Shown: positions 44,088 through 52,942, numbered from the stretch's first letter. The stretch: 64,000 nucleotides of DNA from UBA6107 sp964459385 (GCA_964459385.1 CAYWLG010000002.1:1-64000), one strand, 5' to 3'. The notes: generated by a model from the sequence alone, not told the origin. A program made the numbers and translations.

Positions 44088-44948
44088 ATGAAAAAGAGAA
44101 ATTTGTCTCTTCTCATCGTTGCTATCATCGTATGTATGTTGTTTTCCGTGTTTTCAACAGCAAAAGCAGCTCCCTTGCAGGCCGGAGCAGTCGTCACCCC
44201 CATCAACGGGGCGATCTCACTGCAAACGAAGATTGTTCGCCTGGAGGATCTGCCCGGAATGGTGATGGGAAGTTCTGGCTCGTATCTGCCGGCGAGTTCA
44301 CCCACCGGTGATCGACAATTCTACGGGGATGGCATTGCTGTCAGTGGCCTCACGGGGGGATCAGCCTCGCTTTGCATGAATGCTCCAGTCAGCACAAGCG
44401 GGTGGACGGGAACCCTGTATAAATGGACCGGCAGTAAATGGGAAAAACTGGCGACCGTCAACACAGACCTTCCCGAAAGCACCCTTGCCTCCGCTTGCAG
44501 CGTGATTTATTCGGATGGCACCTATGCAATGATGATGGCCTATAAAGAGCCCCCAAAACCGGTATTAACAAAATGCACTAATATTGATTTTATTTTCCCT
44601 GATCTAGGTGATCCTCACGATGGGGACGAACCGGATAATTTCTATTACGTTGAAGGTGGCATTGTATATCCTGGGCTGCCAGTGGGCACGAAAGTGGCTT
44701 ATCAACTGCTGAATATCACACCCGTTGGTACCTTGAGTGGCTCATTATCCGCTTCAGGAATTGTGGTAAACAATGTGATCGTTGATCCTGATTCTGGAGC
44801 TTTTTACTCTATCGTTGAGTTCCCTGCCGACACTGCCATCTATTATTCTGCCGCTTGGAAAGATCTTTCCTTTACGGTGCGCTTTTTCACTCAGGGCTGC
44901 TACTTTGATTTCAGATACCCAGATGATCTGTCTAAAATACCTAGATAA
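44088..44948 (+). CDS. secreted protein of an unrecognised family, paralogue 3
   Basis: The 286-residue product has a signal peptide (cleavage near AKAAP). It shares the layout of the two 35-37 kb proteins: QTKIVRLEDLPG (compare STKVVSVSKLTG), GDRQFYGDGIAVSGLTGGSASLCM, a W-TG-KW segment and SACSVIYSDGTYAMM. The C-terminal 100 residues are again different, with CTNIDF and GCYFDF Cys residues. AAAGGGG lies 8 nt before the ATG at 44088. It is monocistronic and ends in a terminator. The three proteins define a family with a conserved N-terminal and a variable C-terminal half. Confidence 0.72.
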   Translation: MKKRNLSLLIVAIIVCMLFSVFSTAKAAPLQAGAVVTPINGAISLQTKIVRLEDLPGMVMGSSGSYLPASSPTGDRQFYGDGIAVSGLTGGSASLCMNAPVSTSGWTGTLYKWTGSKWEKLATVNTDLPESTLASACSVIYSDGTYAMMMAYKEPPKPVLTKCTNIDFIFPDLGDPHDGDEPDNFYYVEGGIVYPGLPVGTKVAYQLLNITPVGTLSGSLSASGIVVNNVIVDPDSGAFYSIVEFPADTAIYYSAAWKDLSFTVRFFTQGCYFDFRYPDDLSKIPR

Positions 44949-44960
44949 GTTATCGCTGAG

Positions 44961-44990
44961 AAGCCGGAGCAATAGCTCCGGTTTTTCTTT
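44961..44990 (+). terminator. terminator of secreted paralogue 3
   Basis: The stem CCGGAGC/GCTCCGG with a 4-nt AATA loop is followed by TTTTTCTTT. Confidence 0.92.
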
Positions 44991-45082
44991 ATCGCCAATT
45001 GGTTGACAGCCAAAATGATATTGGCTATTATCAAGCAGGCATCCTGACTTAAACCCATCAATTCACTTGGAGTACGAGCACA

Positions 45083-45823
45083 ATGCGTTTTTTGATCGGA
45101 TTGGACGACACCGATTCTGCCCAAACGGCAGGCACTGGCCAATTGGCCAAACGCCTGGGGCTGTCGCTTGAAGCATCCGGCTTGGGGCGGCTTGAATCCG
45201 TGACGCGCCATCAGCTCTACACCAGTCCACAAATCGCCCGCACCACCCGCAACTCGTCGGTTTGCATCACTTTCGAAGCGGAAATATCCCGCGCCAAAGA
45301 GATCGAAATGGCCTGCCGCACCTTTTTGCTGCGTGAATACAGCTCGGGCTCCAACGCCGGTTATGCTTTTACGCCCTGGGTGCAGGTCAGTGCCGAGGTG
45401 TTCAACTGGGCTCACCTGGTCAAACATCAAAAGGTCACCCGCGCCGAAGCCATTGCCATTGCCAGGGCCGCCGGCATTGCGGTGGCCGGCCTGTGCGGCA
45501 GTGGCGATGGGGTCATCGGCGCGCTGGCGGCGGTTGGCCTGCGCTACCGCGGCAGAGATGGGCGCTTTCTCTGGCTGCCCGGTCTTGATGAAGCCGTCGG
45601 CACCCTCACCTACTCAGACCTCATGAGCCTGGTCCCCTTTGACCGCATCGAAAACCTGCGTGGACGCGCCCCGCGCCCCAATGAGAAGATTCACCTCGAT
45701 AACGAATTTCAGGCGATCTTGCAGGAAGGCCGCTGCGTACTACTGGTGGAGGATGTGCGCGTTGAAAACGGCTATGAATGGCGTCCCCTCCCGCTGCAAA
45801 GAATCCGTGAACTGGCCGATTAG
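45083..45823 (+). CDS. TiaS-like DDTDS-domain protein
   Basis: The 246-residue protein begins MRFLIGLDDTDSAQTAGTGQLA, the ATP-binding start of archaeal TiaS (tRNA-Ile2 agmatidine synthetase). VLLVEDVRVENGYEW lies near the end. Archaeal TiaS is about 420 residues and has OB-fold and zinc domains after this part, which are absent here, so tRNA modification is doubtful. The segment GIAVAGLCGSGDGVIGALAAVG (about 134-155) suggests a nucleotide- or substrate-binding loop. It is monocistronic. A GGAG lies 10 nt before the ATG. Confidence 0.75.
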   Translation: MRFLIGLDDTDSAQTAGTGQLAKRLGLSLEASGLGRLESVTRHQLYTSPQIARTTRNSSVCITFEAEISRAKEIEMACRTFLLREYSSGSNAGYAFTPWVQVSAEVFNWAHLVKHQKVTRAEAIAIARAAGIAVAGLCGSGDGVIGALAAVGLRYRGRDGRFLWLPGLDEAVGTLTYSDLMSLVPFDRIENLRGRAPRPNEKIHLDNEFQAILQEGRCVLLVEDVRVENGYEWRPLPLQRIRELAD

Positions 45824-45843
45824 ATTAAGTAAAAAATGGTTGG

Positions 45844-45862
45844 GCTAAATCAAAGATTTAGC
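45844..45862 (+). terminator. weak hairpin after the TiaS-like gene
   Basis: Perfect arms GCTAAATC/GATTTAGC with a 3-nt loop are followed by TATTAATTTCTTT. The rest of 45824-46016 is AT-rich, with nothing else recognisable. Confidence 0.5.
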
Positions 45863-46016
45863 TATTAATTTCTTTAGCTGTATCCTCAACTGATGTTCGC
45901 AGATAGCGCCTAATTGATTAGCATCGTTTCGGTATAGTATTGCCATATTAGGTTAATTATCGATTTGAAGACTACTCACAGTAAAATCTACATTCTACGA
46001 ATATAAGATTTTGTTT

Positions 46017-46583
46017 CTAACATTCAGCACTTATCTCATATTTAAAATCCAAAAAATCAGCATCATATTCTGGATCAAAATCATTACTAATAATTTCACC
46101 CAATTCTAAACACCTTTTCTTGTAAAGCAAAAGAAGAAATTTTTGTTTGGCTTTTTTCTCATCAAAATCTAAATCCAAAGTATCAATATTGCGGCTATCT
46201 AAATATGCATGAAATCTAGCCTGAAAACTTTCCATCCTGATTCTTATTGATGTTTCTTCTTCTCTTCTTCGATCAGCTTTATTATGGCAACGATAACACA
46301 AGACTTGTAATTCATCCGGCTTTTCAAACCCTCCTGCATTCTGATAAGTCCGATGATGAACGTCTAATTTTACATTGATTGCTCCACATCTTTCACACTT
46401 GTTATTCGCTTTTTGCAAAGCTTGTGCCCTAATTCCACGCCAAATGTCAGATCTTAAATACGCGGAATATTCTTTATCCCAATTACTTCTGGATTTTGCT
46501 CGTTGAAGACGCGCGGTCCATTCATTTTTCTTCTTTTCGGTAATTTCCTTTTGCTTAAATTTCGTCCACTCATTTTCTACCAT
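46017..46583 (-). CDS. HNH endonuclease-family protein
   Basis: The 188-residue protein has an HNH core: KCERCG, the DVHHRTY motif with the catalytic His pair, and LCYRCHNKAD, so four Cys hold a zinc (CxxC plus CxxC). The N-terminus (WTKFKQKEITEKKKNEW) and C-terminus are charged helices. The gene is clearly AT-rich compared with its surroundings and its neighbours are a toxin-antitoxin remnant, which suggests acquired DNA. A restriction, homing or defence role cannot be told apart. Confidence 0.85.
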   Translation of the reverse strand: MVENEWTKFKQKEITEKKKNEWTARLQRAKSRSNWDKEYSAYLRSDIWRGIRAQALQKANNKCERCGAINVKLDVHHRTYQNAGGFEKPDELQVLCYRCHNKADRRREEETSIRIRMESFQARFHAYLDSRNIDTLDLDFDEKKAKQKFLLLLYKKRCLELGEIISNDFDPEYDADFLDFKYEISAEC

Positions 46584-46706
46584 TTTTCCCCGTTTATCTA
46601 ACTAAAGAATCTTTACTCTTATTTTGATGCCGACACAATAATCATAATTACATCTTAATTACTTCTCCAAGATATAATTCTACAATAGATTAGAAAAATA
46701 ACACTT

Positions 46707-46790
46707 ATGGTAAAAAATGATCAATGGAGAATGTGTTTTTTCTGGATTGAGGGCAATGCCTGCGATGTAGAGATTGTTGATTATCACTAG
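46707..46790 (+). pseudogene. higB: higB toxin remnant (C-terminal 27 residues only)
   Basis: The 27 codons ending at 46790 read ...NDQWRMCFFWIEGNACDVEIVDYH, which is the conserved end of HigB-type RelE-family toxins. Nothing before 46707 resembles the missing N-terminal two thirds, and the frame is not continued upstream. It stops 8 bp before the higA start, the normal higBA order. The toxin is therefore deleted while the antitoxin gene is kept. It is shorter than most gene-finder limits. Confidence 0.82.
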
Positions 46791-46798
46791 GAGAAAGA

Positions 46799-47098
46799 AT
46801 GACAGACCGTCTACCGCTTATCCACCCTGGAGAAATCCTTGAGGAAGAATTCCTTAAGCCAATGAATATTAGCCAGTACCGATTAGCCAAAGAGATCAAT
46901 GTTCCGGCGAGGAGAATTAACGAAATCTTGCATGGCACTCGTTCGATTACCGCCGATACTGCCCTTCGTTTATCTCGTTTCTTTCAGATGTCTGATTATT
47001 TCTGGCTTAATCTGCAAACACAGTATGATATTGAGGCAGAAAAAGAGAAGTTGCAAGATCGCCTAAAAAAAGAAGTTCACGTTTTTGCTGGTGTGTAA
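46799..47098 (+). CDS. higA: HigA-family antitoxin
   Basis: The 99-residue protein is a typical HigA: LIHPGEILEEEFLKPMNIS at the start, an HTH_3 domain (YRLAKEINVPARRINEILHG) and the ITADTALRLSRFF...FWLNLQ segment. HigA binds its own promoter and neutralises HigB mRNA interferase. GGAGAAAGA precedes the ATG. Its toxin partner is truncated, so it is now solitary. A strong terminator follows. Confidence 0.93.
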   Translation: MTDRLPLIHPGEILEEEFLKPMNISQYRLAKEINVPARRINEILHGTRSITADTALRLSRFFQMSDYFWLNLQTQYDIEAEKEKLQDRLKKEVHVFAGV

Positions 47099-47105
47099 AA
47101 AACAG

Positions 47106-47134
47106 GGTCACGGCATGCCGTGACCAAAATTTTT
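47106..47134 (+). terminator. terminator of higA
   Basis: The perfect palindrome GGTCACGGCATGCCGTGACC is followed by AAAATTTTT. Confidence 0.85.
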
Positions 47135-47165
47135 AACCTGTCAATTCTTGAATAGATATTTCTTT

Positions 47166-47753
47166 CTAATCGTTCAGTCCCTTGCCGGCCAGAATCTGTG
47201 GGATGTACTTTTCCACGCGTGCCTCGCGGGTACTGGCTTGTTTTGCCCCTGAAAAATACAGCAGGTAGCCACGCTGCCGGCCGGGCGTCAGCGCTTCAAA
47301 GGCGGCTTTCAGTGCTGCATCCCCATCCAGCTTCTTTTTGAACTCTTCAGTCAAAACGAACTCCGAGGTCGGCTTAAAGTCGATTTTTAAGCCGGCCTTT
47401 TCGGCCTCGATGGATTCGAGAATATAGGCCTTCAATACCGGTTCCAGCTCGATGATCTCATCCAGATCGGTAAAGCGCGCCTGGCGCCCTGCCTGCACAT
47501 TTTCTGTCTGCGTGATCAAAATCTTTGCCGGGTCTTTGAGCAGGGCTCCTTTGATGAACAAAATGGCACAGTAGTCTTTAAAACCATGAATAATGATGAG
47601 GTTCTTGCCCTCATACGAATAACACGGATGCATCCACTTCAGATCTTCATCCAGATCTGTCGCAAGCACGATCTCGCGCAGCTTTTTGTATTCAGCCTGC
47701 CATTTTGTGGCCTTATTGATGAAAGCATCCACCTGAGGGTTTAATTGAGCCAT
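47166..47753 (-). CDS. YdeI/DUF1801-family protein
   Basis: The 195-residue protein has an N-terminal DUF1801-like part (WQAEYKKLREIVLATDLDEDLKWMHPCYSYEGKNLIIIHGFKDY) and the C-terminal YdeI-type bacteriocin-protection helix region (LTPGRQRGYLLYFSGAKQASTREARVEKYIPQILAGKG). The family is common and uncharacterised in enzymatic terms. The ATG at 47753 has GGGAG 7 nt upstream. It is monocistronic, convergent with higA. Confidence 0.88.
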   Translation of the reverse strand: MAQLNPQVDAFINKATKWQAEYKKLREIVLATDLDEDLKWMHPCYSYEGKNLIIIHGFKDYCAILFIKGALLKDPAKILITQTENVQAGRQARFTDLDEIIELEPVLKAYILESIEAEKAGLKIDFKPTSEFVLTEEFKKKLDGDAALKAAFEALTPGRQRGYLLYFSGAKQASTREARVEKYIPQILAGKGLND

Positions 47754-47875
47754 TGCCACACTCCCATTACTGACAATTTATCTTTGCCAGGGCACATTTC
47801 AGCTAAAGAGCATCTAGTTCGCATTATACCTTTTTCCTCATTCTCTGCTCCTGCTTTCCCTGCTAAAATAGAACC

Positions 47876-49093
47876 ATGTTTATCCCCATTGCCATCATCG
47901 GAGCCGGCCCGGCAGGCATGATCGCCGCCGTACAGGCAGGCCGCCACGGAGGCAAAGCCGCCCTGCTGGATGTCAACCCCAGCCTAGGACGCAAACTGCT
48001 CATCACCGGCTCCGGCAAGGCCAACCTCACCAATCAACGCGTCAACGCCGGGCGTTATTCCTGTGCTGACCCGGCCTGGATCGAGACCGTGCTCTCCCGC
48101 TTCGGCCACGACGACCTCATTCGCTTCTTTGAGTCCATCGGCGTGCTCACCTACGCCACCGATGACGGTTGGACCTACCCCATTTCCGATTCCGCTCACA
48201 GCGTGGTGGCAGCCTTCCAAAGCGCTCTTGACACGGCAGATGTTGACTTCATCCCCGATTGCCATATAACGGCTATACGCAAAACCAAAAAGGGGTTTGA
48301 GCTTACCCGCGAAGGCGGCGAACCCATTCAATGCAGTCAACTGCTGGTTGCCGCCGGCGGCATGGCCTACCCTACCCTCGGCTCCAAAGGCGAACTCTTC
48401 CCCTCTATTGAACAAATGGGCCACACTGTACTGCCGCTGGTACCCGCCCTCGGCCCCGTTACCGCCGATATGCACCTTTACCAACGCGTTCAAGGTCAGC
48501 GCCTGGATGCCCATGTGGAACTCTTTGCCGGCGATAAACTACTGGCCCAGACAACAGGCAACCTCATCTTCACCCAGTGGGGTTTCAACGGCCCCGCAGT
48601 GATGGACCTGAGCCACTGGGTGGCGCGTCGCGCAGACGCCAAAAATCTGCGCATGGTAATGAACTTCCTCCCGCATAATGAAGACCAAGTGCGCAGTCTG
48701 GCCAAAGTCCACCGCAAAGATCCCATCCCCCTGGCTGTCATCCCCGGCAGCTCGGTTCCGCCCAAGCTGACCGCCTTCTTTATGGAGCAATCGCATCTGC
48801 CTGCTGAGGCCACCCTGGCCAGCAGCAGCGACGCGCAGCTTGAAAAGCTCTTCAACTGGATCACCCGCTTCCCGGTGCAGGTCACCGGCGTGCGTGATTT
48901 TGAATATTGTCAGATCAGCGCTGGTGGCGTGCCTGTTACCGAGGTGGACCCCCTCACCCTGCAGTCCCGGCTGGTGCCCGGCCTCTACCTGGCTGGCGAA
49001 ACCCTCGATGTGGTCGGCCCCTGCGGCGGCAATAACCTGCAGTTTGCCTTCAGCTCCGGTGCCGTGGCCGGCATGGCGATGTCTGGCAATTAA
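47876..49093 (+). CDS. HI0933/YhiN-type FAD-dependent oxidoreductase
   Basis: The 405-residue flavoprotein begins with a dinucleotide-binding fold (IAIIGAGPAGMIAAVQAGRHG) and the family motif GRKLLITGSGKANLTN, and ends with GLYLAGETLDVVGPCGGNNLQFAFSSGAVAG, which closes the FAD site. The family (BaiN/YhiN, aminoacetone oxidase-like) reduces or oxidises small compounds; the physiological substrate is usually unknown. The next gene, a nitroreductase, starts 19 bp after, so the two flavoenzymes are probably one operon. Confidence 0.94.
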   Translation: MFIPIAIIGAGPAGMIAAVQAGRHGGKAALLDVNPSLGRKLLITGSGKANLTNQRVNAGRYSCADPAWIETVLSRFGHDDLIRFFESIGVLTYATDDGWTYPISDSAHSVVAAFQSALDTADVDFIPDCHITAIRKTKKGFELTREGGEPIQCSQLLVAAGGMAYPTLGSKGELFPSIEQMGHTVLPLVPALGPVTADMHLYQRVQGQRLDAHVELFAGDKLLAQTTGNLIFTQWGFNGPAVMDLSHWVARRADAKNLRMVMNFLPHNEDQVRSLAKVHRKDPIPLAVIPGSSVPPKLTAFFMEQSHLPAEATLASSSDAQLEKLFNWITRFPVQVTGVRDFEYCQISAGGVPVTEVDPLTLQSRLVPGLYLAGETLDVVGPCGGNNLQFAFSSGAVAGMAMSGN

Positions 49094-49112
49094 GCTTATT
49101 TGAGGTGCCCCA

Positions 49113-49631
49113 ATGACTTTTCTTGAACTTGCCAAAGCCCGTTACTCGGTGCGCAGTTTCGACCCCCGCCCGGTGGAAGAAGAGAAGCTCGATCTCATCT
49201 TGCGGGCAGCCCAGGCCGCCCCCAGCGCCAGCAACTACCAATCCACCCGCATTCTGGTCATCGCAAAAGAAGCGGACCTCAAAAAGTTTGCTTACATGAG
49301 CCGCTCCATCTTCGGTGCGCCTATGGCCCTTATTGTCTGTGCCGATACCAGCGTGGCCTGGGTGCGCGGTTACGACAAGCTCAATCATGCCGGCGCCGAT
49401 GCCTGCATCGCCGCCACCCACATCCTGCTGCAGGCCACCGAGCTCGGCCTGGGTACCACCTGGATCAGCAGCTTCGACCCTGCCCTGCTGCGCAAGCAGT
49501 TTGAGCTGCCCGAAAACATCGCCCCCATTTGCATTTTGCCGCTGGGCTATCCGGCTGCGGATGCCGCCCCAGGTGAGCGCCATGAAAACAGAAAACCGTT
49601 GCAAGAAACGGTTTTCTACGATCACTTTTGA
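49113..49631 (+). CDS. nitroreductase-family protein
   Basis: The 172-residue protein has the FMN-binding N-terminus (FLELAKARYSVRSFDPRPV), AAPSASNYQSTRILV, and ATELGLGTTWISSFDP, the standard landmarks of the family. It is short, so it should be a single-domain FMN/NAD(P)H reductase working as a dimer. GAGGTG precedes the ATG. An 11-bp hairpin (49590-49617) lies within the last codons of the gene and could help terminate. Confidence 0.92.
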   Translation: MTFLELAKARYSVRSFDPRPVEEEKLDLILRAAQAAPSASNYQSTRILVIAKEADLKKFAYMSRSIFGAPMALIVCADTSVAWVRGYDKLNHAGADACIAATHILLQATELGLGTTWISSFDPALLRKQFELPENIAPICILPLGYPAADAAPGERHENRKPLQETVFYDHF

Positions 49632-49651
49632 TTGTAAGAATTACCGAGAAA

Positions 49652-50062
49652 TTAACTGACCCAGTCCTGAATCCGCTGCCGGATCAGATCGCGCACCTCG
49701 CGGAACTTGGCCAGCTTTTCTTCCTCTGTCCCCTCAAATCTCGCCGGATCTTCAAACGACCAGTGCATGCGTTTGGTCACGCCCGGCCAGGTGGTGGGGC
49801 AGTTCTTGTCGGCATCGTCACAAACAGTGATGAGATACTGGAACAAAGTCTTGCCCAAATACTCATCCACCGACTTGGAGCGCTGCCCGGTCAGATCGAG
49901 ACCCACTTCGGTCATCACCCGATAAGTAAATGGGTTGATCTCCACCGGAACCAGCCCGGCGCTGTAGGCCTCAAAACGATCGCCGGCATAGTGGCGTAAA
50001 AAGGCTTCGGCCATTTGGCTGCGGCAGGAATTTCCCGTGCAAAGAAACAAGACTCTTTCCAT
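49652..50062 (-). CDS. arsC: arsenate reductase, thioredoxin-coupled (low-molecular-weight phosphatase fold)
   Basis: The 136-residue protein has the nucleophilic P-loop Cys8 in FLCTGNSCRS and the pair of resolving Cys in TVCDDADKNCPTTWPG, matching Bacillus-type ArsC. It reduces arsenate to arsenite for export by ACR3, using thioredoxin. Its gene is separated by about 110 bp from the permease gene, on the same strand. AGAGGTG precedes the ATG. Confidence 0.95.
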   Translation of the reverse strand: MERVLFLCTGNSCRSQMAEAFLRHYAGDRFEAYSAGLVPVEINPFTYRVMTEVGLDLTGQRSKSVDEYLGKTLFQYLITVCDDADKNCPTTWPGVTKRMHWSFEDPARFEGTEEEKLAKFREVRDLIRQRIQDWVS

Positions 50063-50174
50063 TTGTCACCTCTATAGATAATCTCACATTTTAAGTGTAG
50101 CTGCTTCGCTTTATCGATCTGTGAAGACACAGTTAACGTCTCGTTAAAGCTCGCCTCTGATCCCGGTACCCCGA

Positions 50175-51221
50175 TCAGATCACCAGGTTGAATAGATACC
50201 CGGTGAGGATGATGGCCAGGGCCACCACGCCGATGAAGATCGCCAGCAGTTTCGGTTTCAACACACGGCGCAGGATGATCATTTCAGGCAGGCTCAACCC
50301 CACCACCGACATCATGAAAGCCAGCACTGTTCCCAGCGAGGCGCCTTTTTCCATCAGCGCGCTCACGATGGGAATCACCCCGGCGGCGTTCGAATAAAGC
50401 GGCACGCCCATCAAGACGGCGGCCGGCACGCTCCACCAGGCTTGCTTGCCCATGATGCCGCTCATGGCGCTTTCGGGCACATAACCGTGAATGGCAGCCC
50501 CCACCGCAATGCCGATGATCACATAAAGCCAGACCTTACCCACGATCTCTTTTACCGATTGCCAGGCACGTGTCACCCGATCCTTCCAAGTGAGCGCTTC
50601 GCTCATGCCGGCAGCGCCGTTCGAGCTGATCTGCCACACGTAATCTTCGACAGAGCTTTCCAACTTCATCCGTCCGATCAGCATGCCGGCAACGATGGCA
50701 ATGAGCAGCCCCGAAGCCACATATAACGCGGCGATGCGCCAGCCAAACAGGCCAAAGAGCATTACCAGTGCGATCTCATTGATGGTCGGTGCCGCCACCA
50801 AAAAGGAGAACGTCACCCCCAGCGGAATGCCGCTCTCGACGAAACCAATAAAAAGCGGCACGGCCGAACATGAACAAAACGGGGTGACGATACCCAGCAG
50901 GGCCGCCAGCACGTTACCGATGCCTTCGCGTTTTCCACCCAGCAGGGCGCGGGTACGTTCGGGCGAGAAGAAGGTGCGGATGATCGAGATCAAAAAGATC
51001 ATGCCCGAAAGCAAGAGCAATATCTTCGGCACATCGTATATGAAAAAGGCGATCGATTCAGCCAGCCGGCTGTCACCAGGCATCGAAATAAGCCCGTAGA
51101 CGATCCACTGCGTCAACGGCAGCAGAAAATGGTAAGCGGTGAACCAGACGGCCGCTACCAATAAAACAAGCAGTATGTAGCGATTCTTTTGGATCGTTTC
51201 TTTAAAAGAAAGAGCATTCAC
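50175..51221 (-). CDS. DUF318/ArsP-family permease
   Basis: The 348-residue membrane protein has about nine helices and the family signature TPFCSCSAVPLFIGFVESG, followed by a second half repeat with VPLYSNAAGVIPI. The Cys pair is typical for metalloid or metal efflux permeases (ArsP exports methylarsenite). It starts 3 bp after the small thioredoxin-like gene, so they are co-expressed, and the operon faces away from arsR1 across a shared operator. Confidence 0.9.
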   Translation of the reverse strand: MNALSFKETIQKNRYILLVLLVAAVWFTAYHFLLPLTQWIVYGLISMPGDSRLAESIAFFIYDVPKILLLLSGMIFLISIIRTFFSPERTRALLGGKREGIGNVLAALLGIVTPFCSCSAVPLFIGFVESGIPLGVTFSFLVAAPTINEIALVMLFGLFGWRIAALYVASGLLIAIVAGMLIGRMKLESSVEDYVWQISSNGAAGMSEALTWKDRVTRAWQSVKEIVGKVWLYVIIGIAVGAAIHGYVPESAMSGIMGKQAWWSVPAAVLMGVPLYSNAAGVIPIVSALMEKGASLGTVLAFMMSVVGLSLPEMIILRRVLKPKLLAIFIGVVALAIILTGYLFNLVI

Positions 51222-51224
51222 CGC

Positions 51225-51461
51225 TTATGCTACCCCTAACCAGCTCTTGATCTCGTTCTCGCCCGGGATGCGCCCCGAAGAAACCACTTTGCCATCCACC
51301 ACCAGTGCCGGGGTGCTCATCACGCCATAGCTCATGATGTCGGCGTACTCGGTCACGTGGCCGAATTCGGCGCTCAGGTGATTCTCTTCGGCCACCTTGC
51401 GTGTTATCTGCTCCAAACGCTTGCAGTTGGCGCAACCTCCACCCAGAATTTTGATCTCCAT
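51225..51461 (-). CDS. small thioredoxin-like protein (MTH895/TM0996 type)
   Basis: The 78-residue protein has the short thioredoxin fold with the redox pair GGGCANCKRLE (Cys10, Cys13) and the cis-Pro segment MSTPALVVDGKVVSSG. It is the kind often placed beside DUF318 permeases and ArsR regulators and could supply electrons to ArsC or the permease Cys. GGGAG precedes the ATG. Confidence 0.9.
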   Translation of the reverse strand: MEIKILGGGCANCKRLEQITRKVAEENHLSAEFGHVTEYADIMSYGVMSTPALVVDGKVVSSGRIPGENEIKSWLGVA

Positions 51462-51499
51462 TTTGACTGCTCCCTTTTTGCAAATTTAATATATAATAC

Positions 51500-51515
51500 A
51501 TTCAATATTATGAAT
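51500..51515. promoter_or_regulatory. ArsR operator 1, between divergent operons
   Basis: ATTCAATATTATGAAT is a 16-bp near-palindrome just after TATAAT (51492-51497). It lies between trx-permease and arsR1 and matches the two other operators (53058 and 53468) at 15 of 16 positions. It overlaps the proposed arsR1 start codon. Confidence 0.85.
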
Positions 51516-51869
51516 GTATCAGATTATACTCCTAAAGAAATGAATTTGTACGAGATCTTCACCCTTTTCGGGCAGGAAGAGCGCCTCAAAATTTTGCTGG
51601 CCATCAGCCACGGGCATGCCTGTGTTTGTCACCTCGAACAAGTGCTCGGTTTGCGCCAGGCCTACATCTCGCAGCAGCTCATGCTCCTGCGCAAATCCGG
51701 GCTGGTGGTTACCGAACGTAGCGGGCGACACATCTTCTATTCGCTGGCCGACGGGCGCTGGCTGGATCTGATCGAACAGGCCGCCCGCCTGGCCAACATC
51801 ACGCTGCCGGCCTTTGACCTCCCCGAGATCGAGGGATGCACTTATGAGTCTTGTAAAAAAATTAATTAA
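51510..51869 (+). CDS. arsR: ArsR-family arsenic-responsive repressor 1
   Basis: The 119-residue protein has the ArsR winged helix (LYEIFTLFGQEERLKILLAIS; RQAYISQQLMLLRKSGLV; RHIFYSLADGRW). The metal site CVC in HACVCHLEQ lies at the start of the recognition helix region, as in E. coli-type As(III)/Sb(III) sensors. The start is uncertain: ATG 51510 lies inside the operator, so the transcript would be almost leaderless; ATG 51540 is an alternative. ACR3 follows by 14 bp. Confidence 0.9.
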   Translation: MNVSDYTPKEMNLYEIFTLFGQEERLKILLAISHGHACVCHLEQVLGLRQAYISQQLMLLRKSGLVVTERSGRHIFYSLADGRWLDLIEQAARLANITLPAFDLPEIEGCTYESCKKIN

Positions 51870-51883
51870 TCATAGAGGGATTC

Positions 51884-52942
51884 ATGTCAGCTCAACAAAA
51901 TAATCCTCGCTTGAAATTGTTGGATCGTTTTCTTACATTATGGATCTTTTTGGCAATGGCCGTGGGCGTTGCGCTGGGGTATTTCTTGCCTGGCACAAAA
52001 GAACTCATCAACCGTTTTGCCGTCGGTACCACCAATATTCCCATCGCCATTGGCCTGATCTTGATGATGTACCCGCCGCTGGCCAAAGTGCATTATGAAG
52101 AACTGGGCGATGTTTTTCGCAACAAGAAAGTGCTCGGCCTTTCTCTGCTGCAAAACTGGCTGATCGGCCCCATTCTGATGTTTTCACTGGCCATCCTCTT
52201 CTTGCACGACAAACCTGATTACATGGTCGGCCTCATTATGATCGGCCTGGCACGCTGCATCGCCATGGTCATCGTCTGGAACGATCTGGCCCACGGTGAC
52301 CGCGAATATGCCGCCGGGCTGGTGGCCTTCAACAGTATCTTCCAGGTGTTGTTCTACAGCGTTTATGCTTACCTCTTCATCACCGTGCTGCTGCCGGTCT
52401 TCGGTCTGCAGGGCAGCCTGGTCAAGATCACCATCGGGCAGATCGCCAAAAGCGTCTTTATCTACCTGGGCATTCCTTTCCTTGCCGGCATGCTCACCCG
52501 CTTCGTCAGCCTCAAAATCAAGGGCAAAGAATGGTATGAGAAGAAATTCCTACCGCGCATCAGTCCCCTTACCCTCATCGCCCTGCTCTTCACCATTGTC
52601 GTCATGTTCAGCCTCAAAGGCGACCTCATCGTGCAGATCCCTCTGGATGTGGTGCGCATCGCCATTCCGCTGCTGATCTACTTCCTGCTCATGTTCGTGA
52701 TCAGCTTCTGGCTCAGCAAACGTGCCGGCGCCGATTATGCCAAAAGCACCACCCTCTCTTTCACCGCAGCCAGCAACAATTTTGAATTGGCCATCGCCGT
52801 CTCGGTCGCCGTGTTTGGCTTGAATTCAGGGCAGGCCTTTGCTGCCGTGATCGGCCCGCTGGTGGAAGTGCCGGTTATGATCGGCCTGGTGAACCTGGCC
52901 TTCTGGTTCAAGCGCAAATGGTGGAAGGGCGAACCTGCCTGA
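51884..52942 (+). CDS. acr3: ACR3-family arsenite efflux permease
   Basis: The 352-residue protein has ten membrane helices and the ACR3 landmarks: LDRFLTLWIFLAMAVGV, PIAIGLILMMYPPLAKVHYE, and the catalytic Cys in GLARCIAMVIVWNDLA, plus FTAASNNFELAIAVSV. It exports arsenite made by ArsC, using the proton gradient. It is co-transcribed with arsR1 and ends in a terminator. Confidence 0.96.
   Translation: MSAQQNNPRLKLLDRFLTLWIFLAMAVGVALGYFLPGTKELINRFAVGTTNIPIAIGLILMMYPPLAKVHYEELGDVFRNKKVLGLSLLQNWLIGPILMFSLAILFLHDKPDYMVGLIMIGLARCIAMVIVWNDLAHGDREYAAGLVAFNSIFQVLFYSVYAYLFITVLLPVFGLQGSLVKITIGQIAKSVFIYLGIPFLAGMLTRFVSLKIKGKEWYEKKFLPRISPLTLIALLFTIVVMFSLKGDLIVQIPLDVVRIAIPLLIYFLLMFVISFWLSKRAGADYAKSTTLSFTAASNNFELAIAVSVAVFGLNSGQAFAAVIGPLVEVPVMIGLVNLAFWFKRKWWKGEPA

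Noticed and set aside
49590..49617. Hairpin as terminator of the nitroreductase gene
   Set aside because: It lies inside the last codons and is not followed by a convincing T tract. Noted with the gene only.
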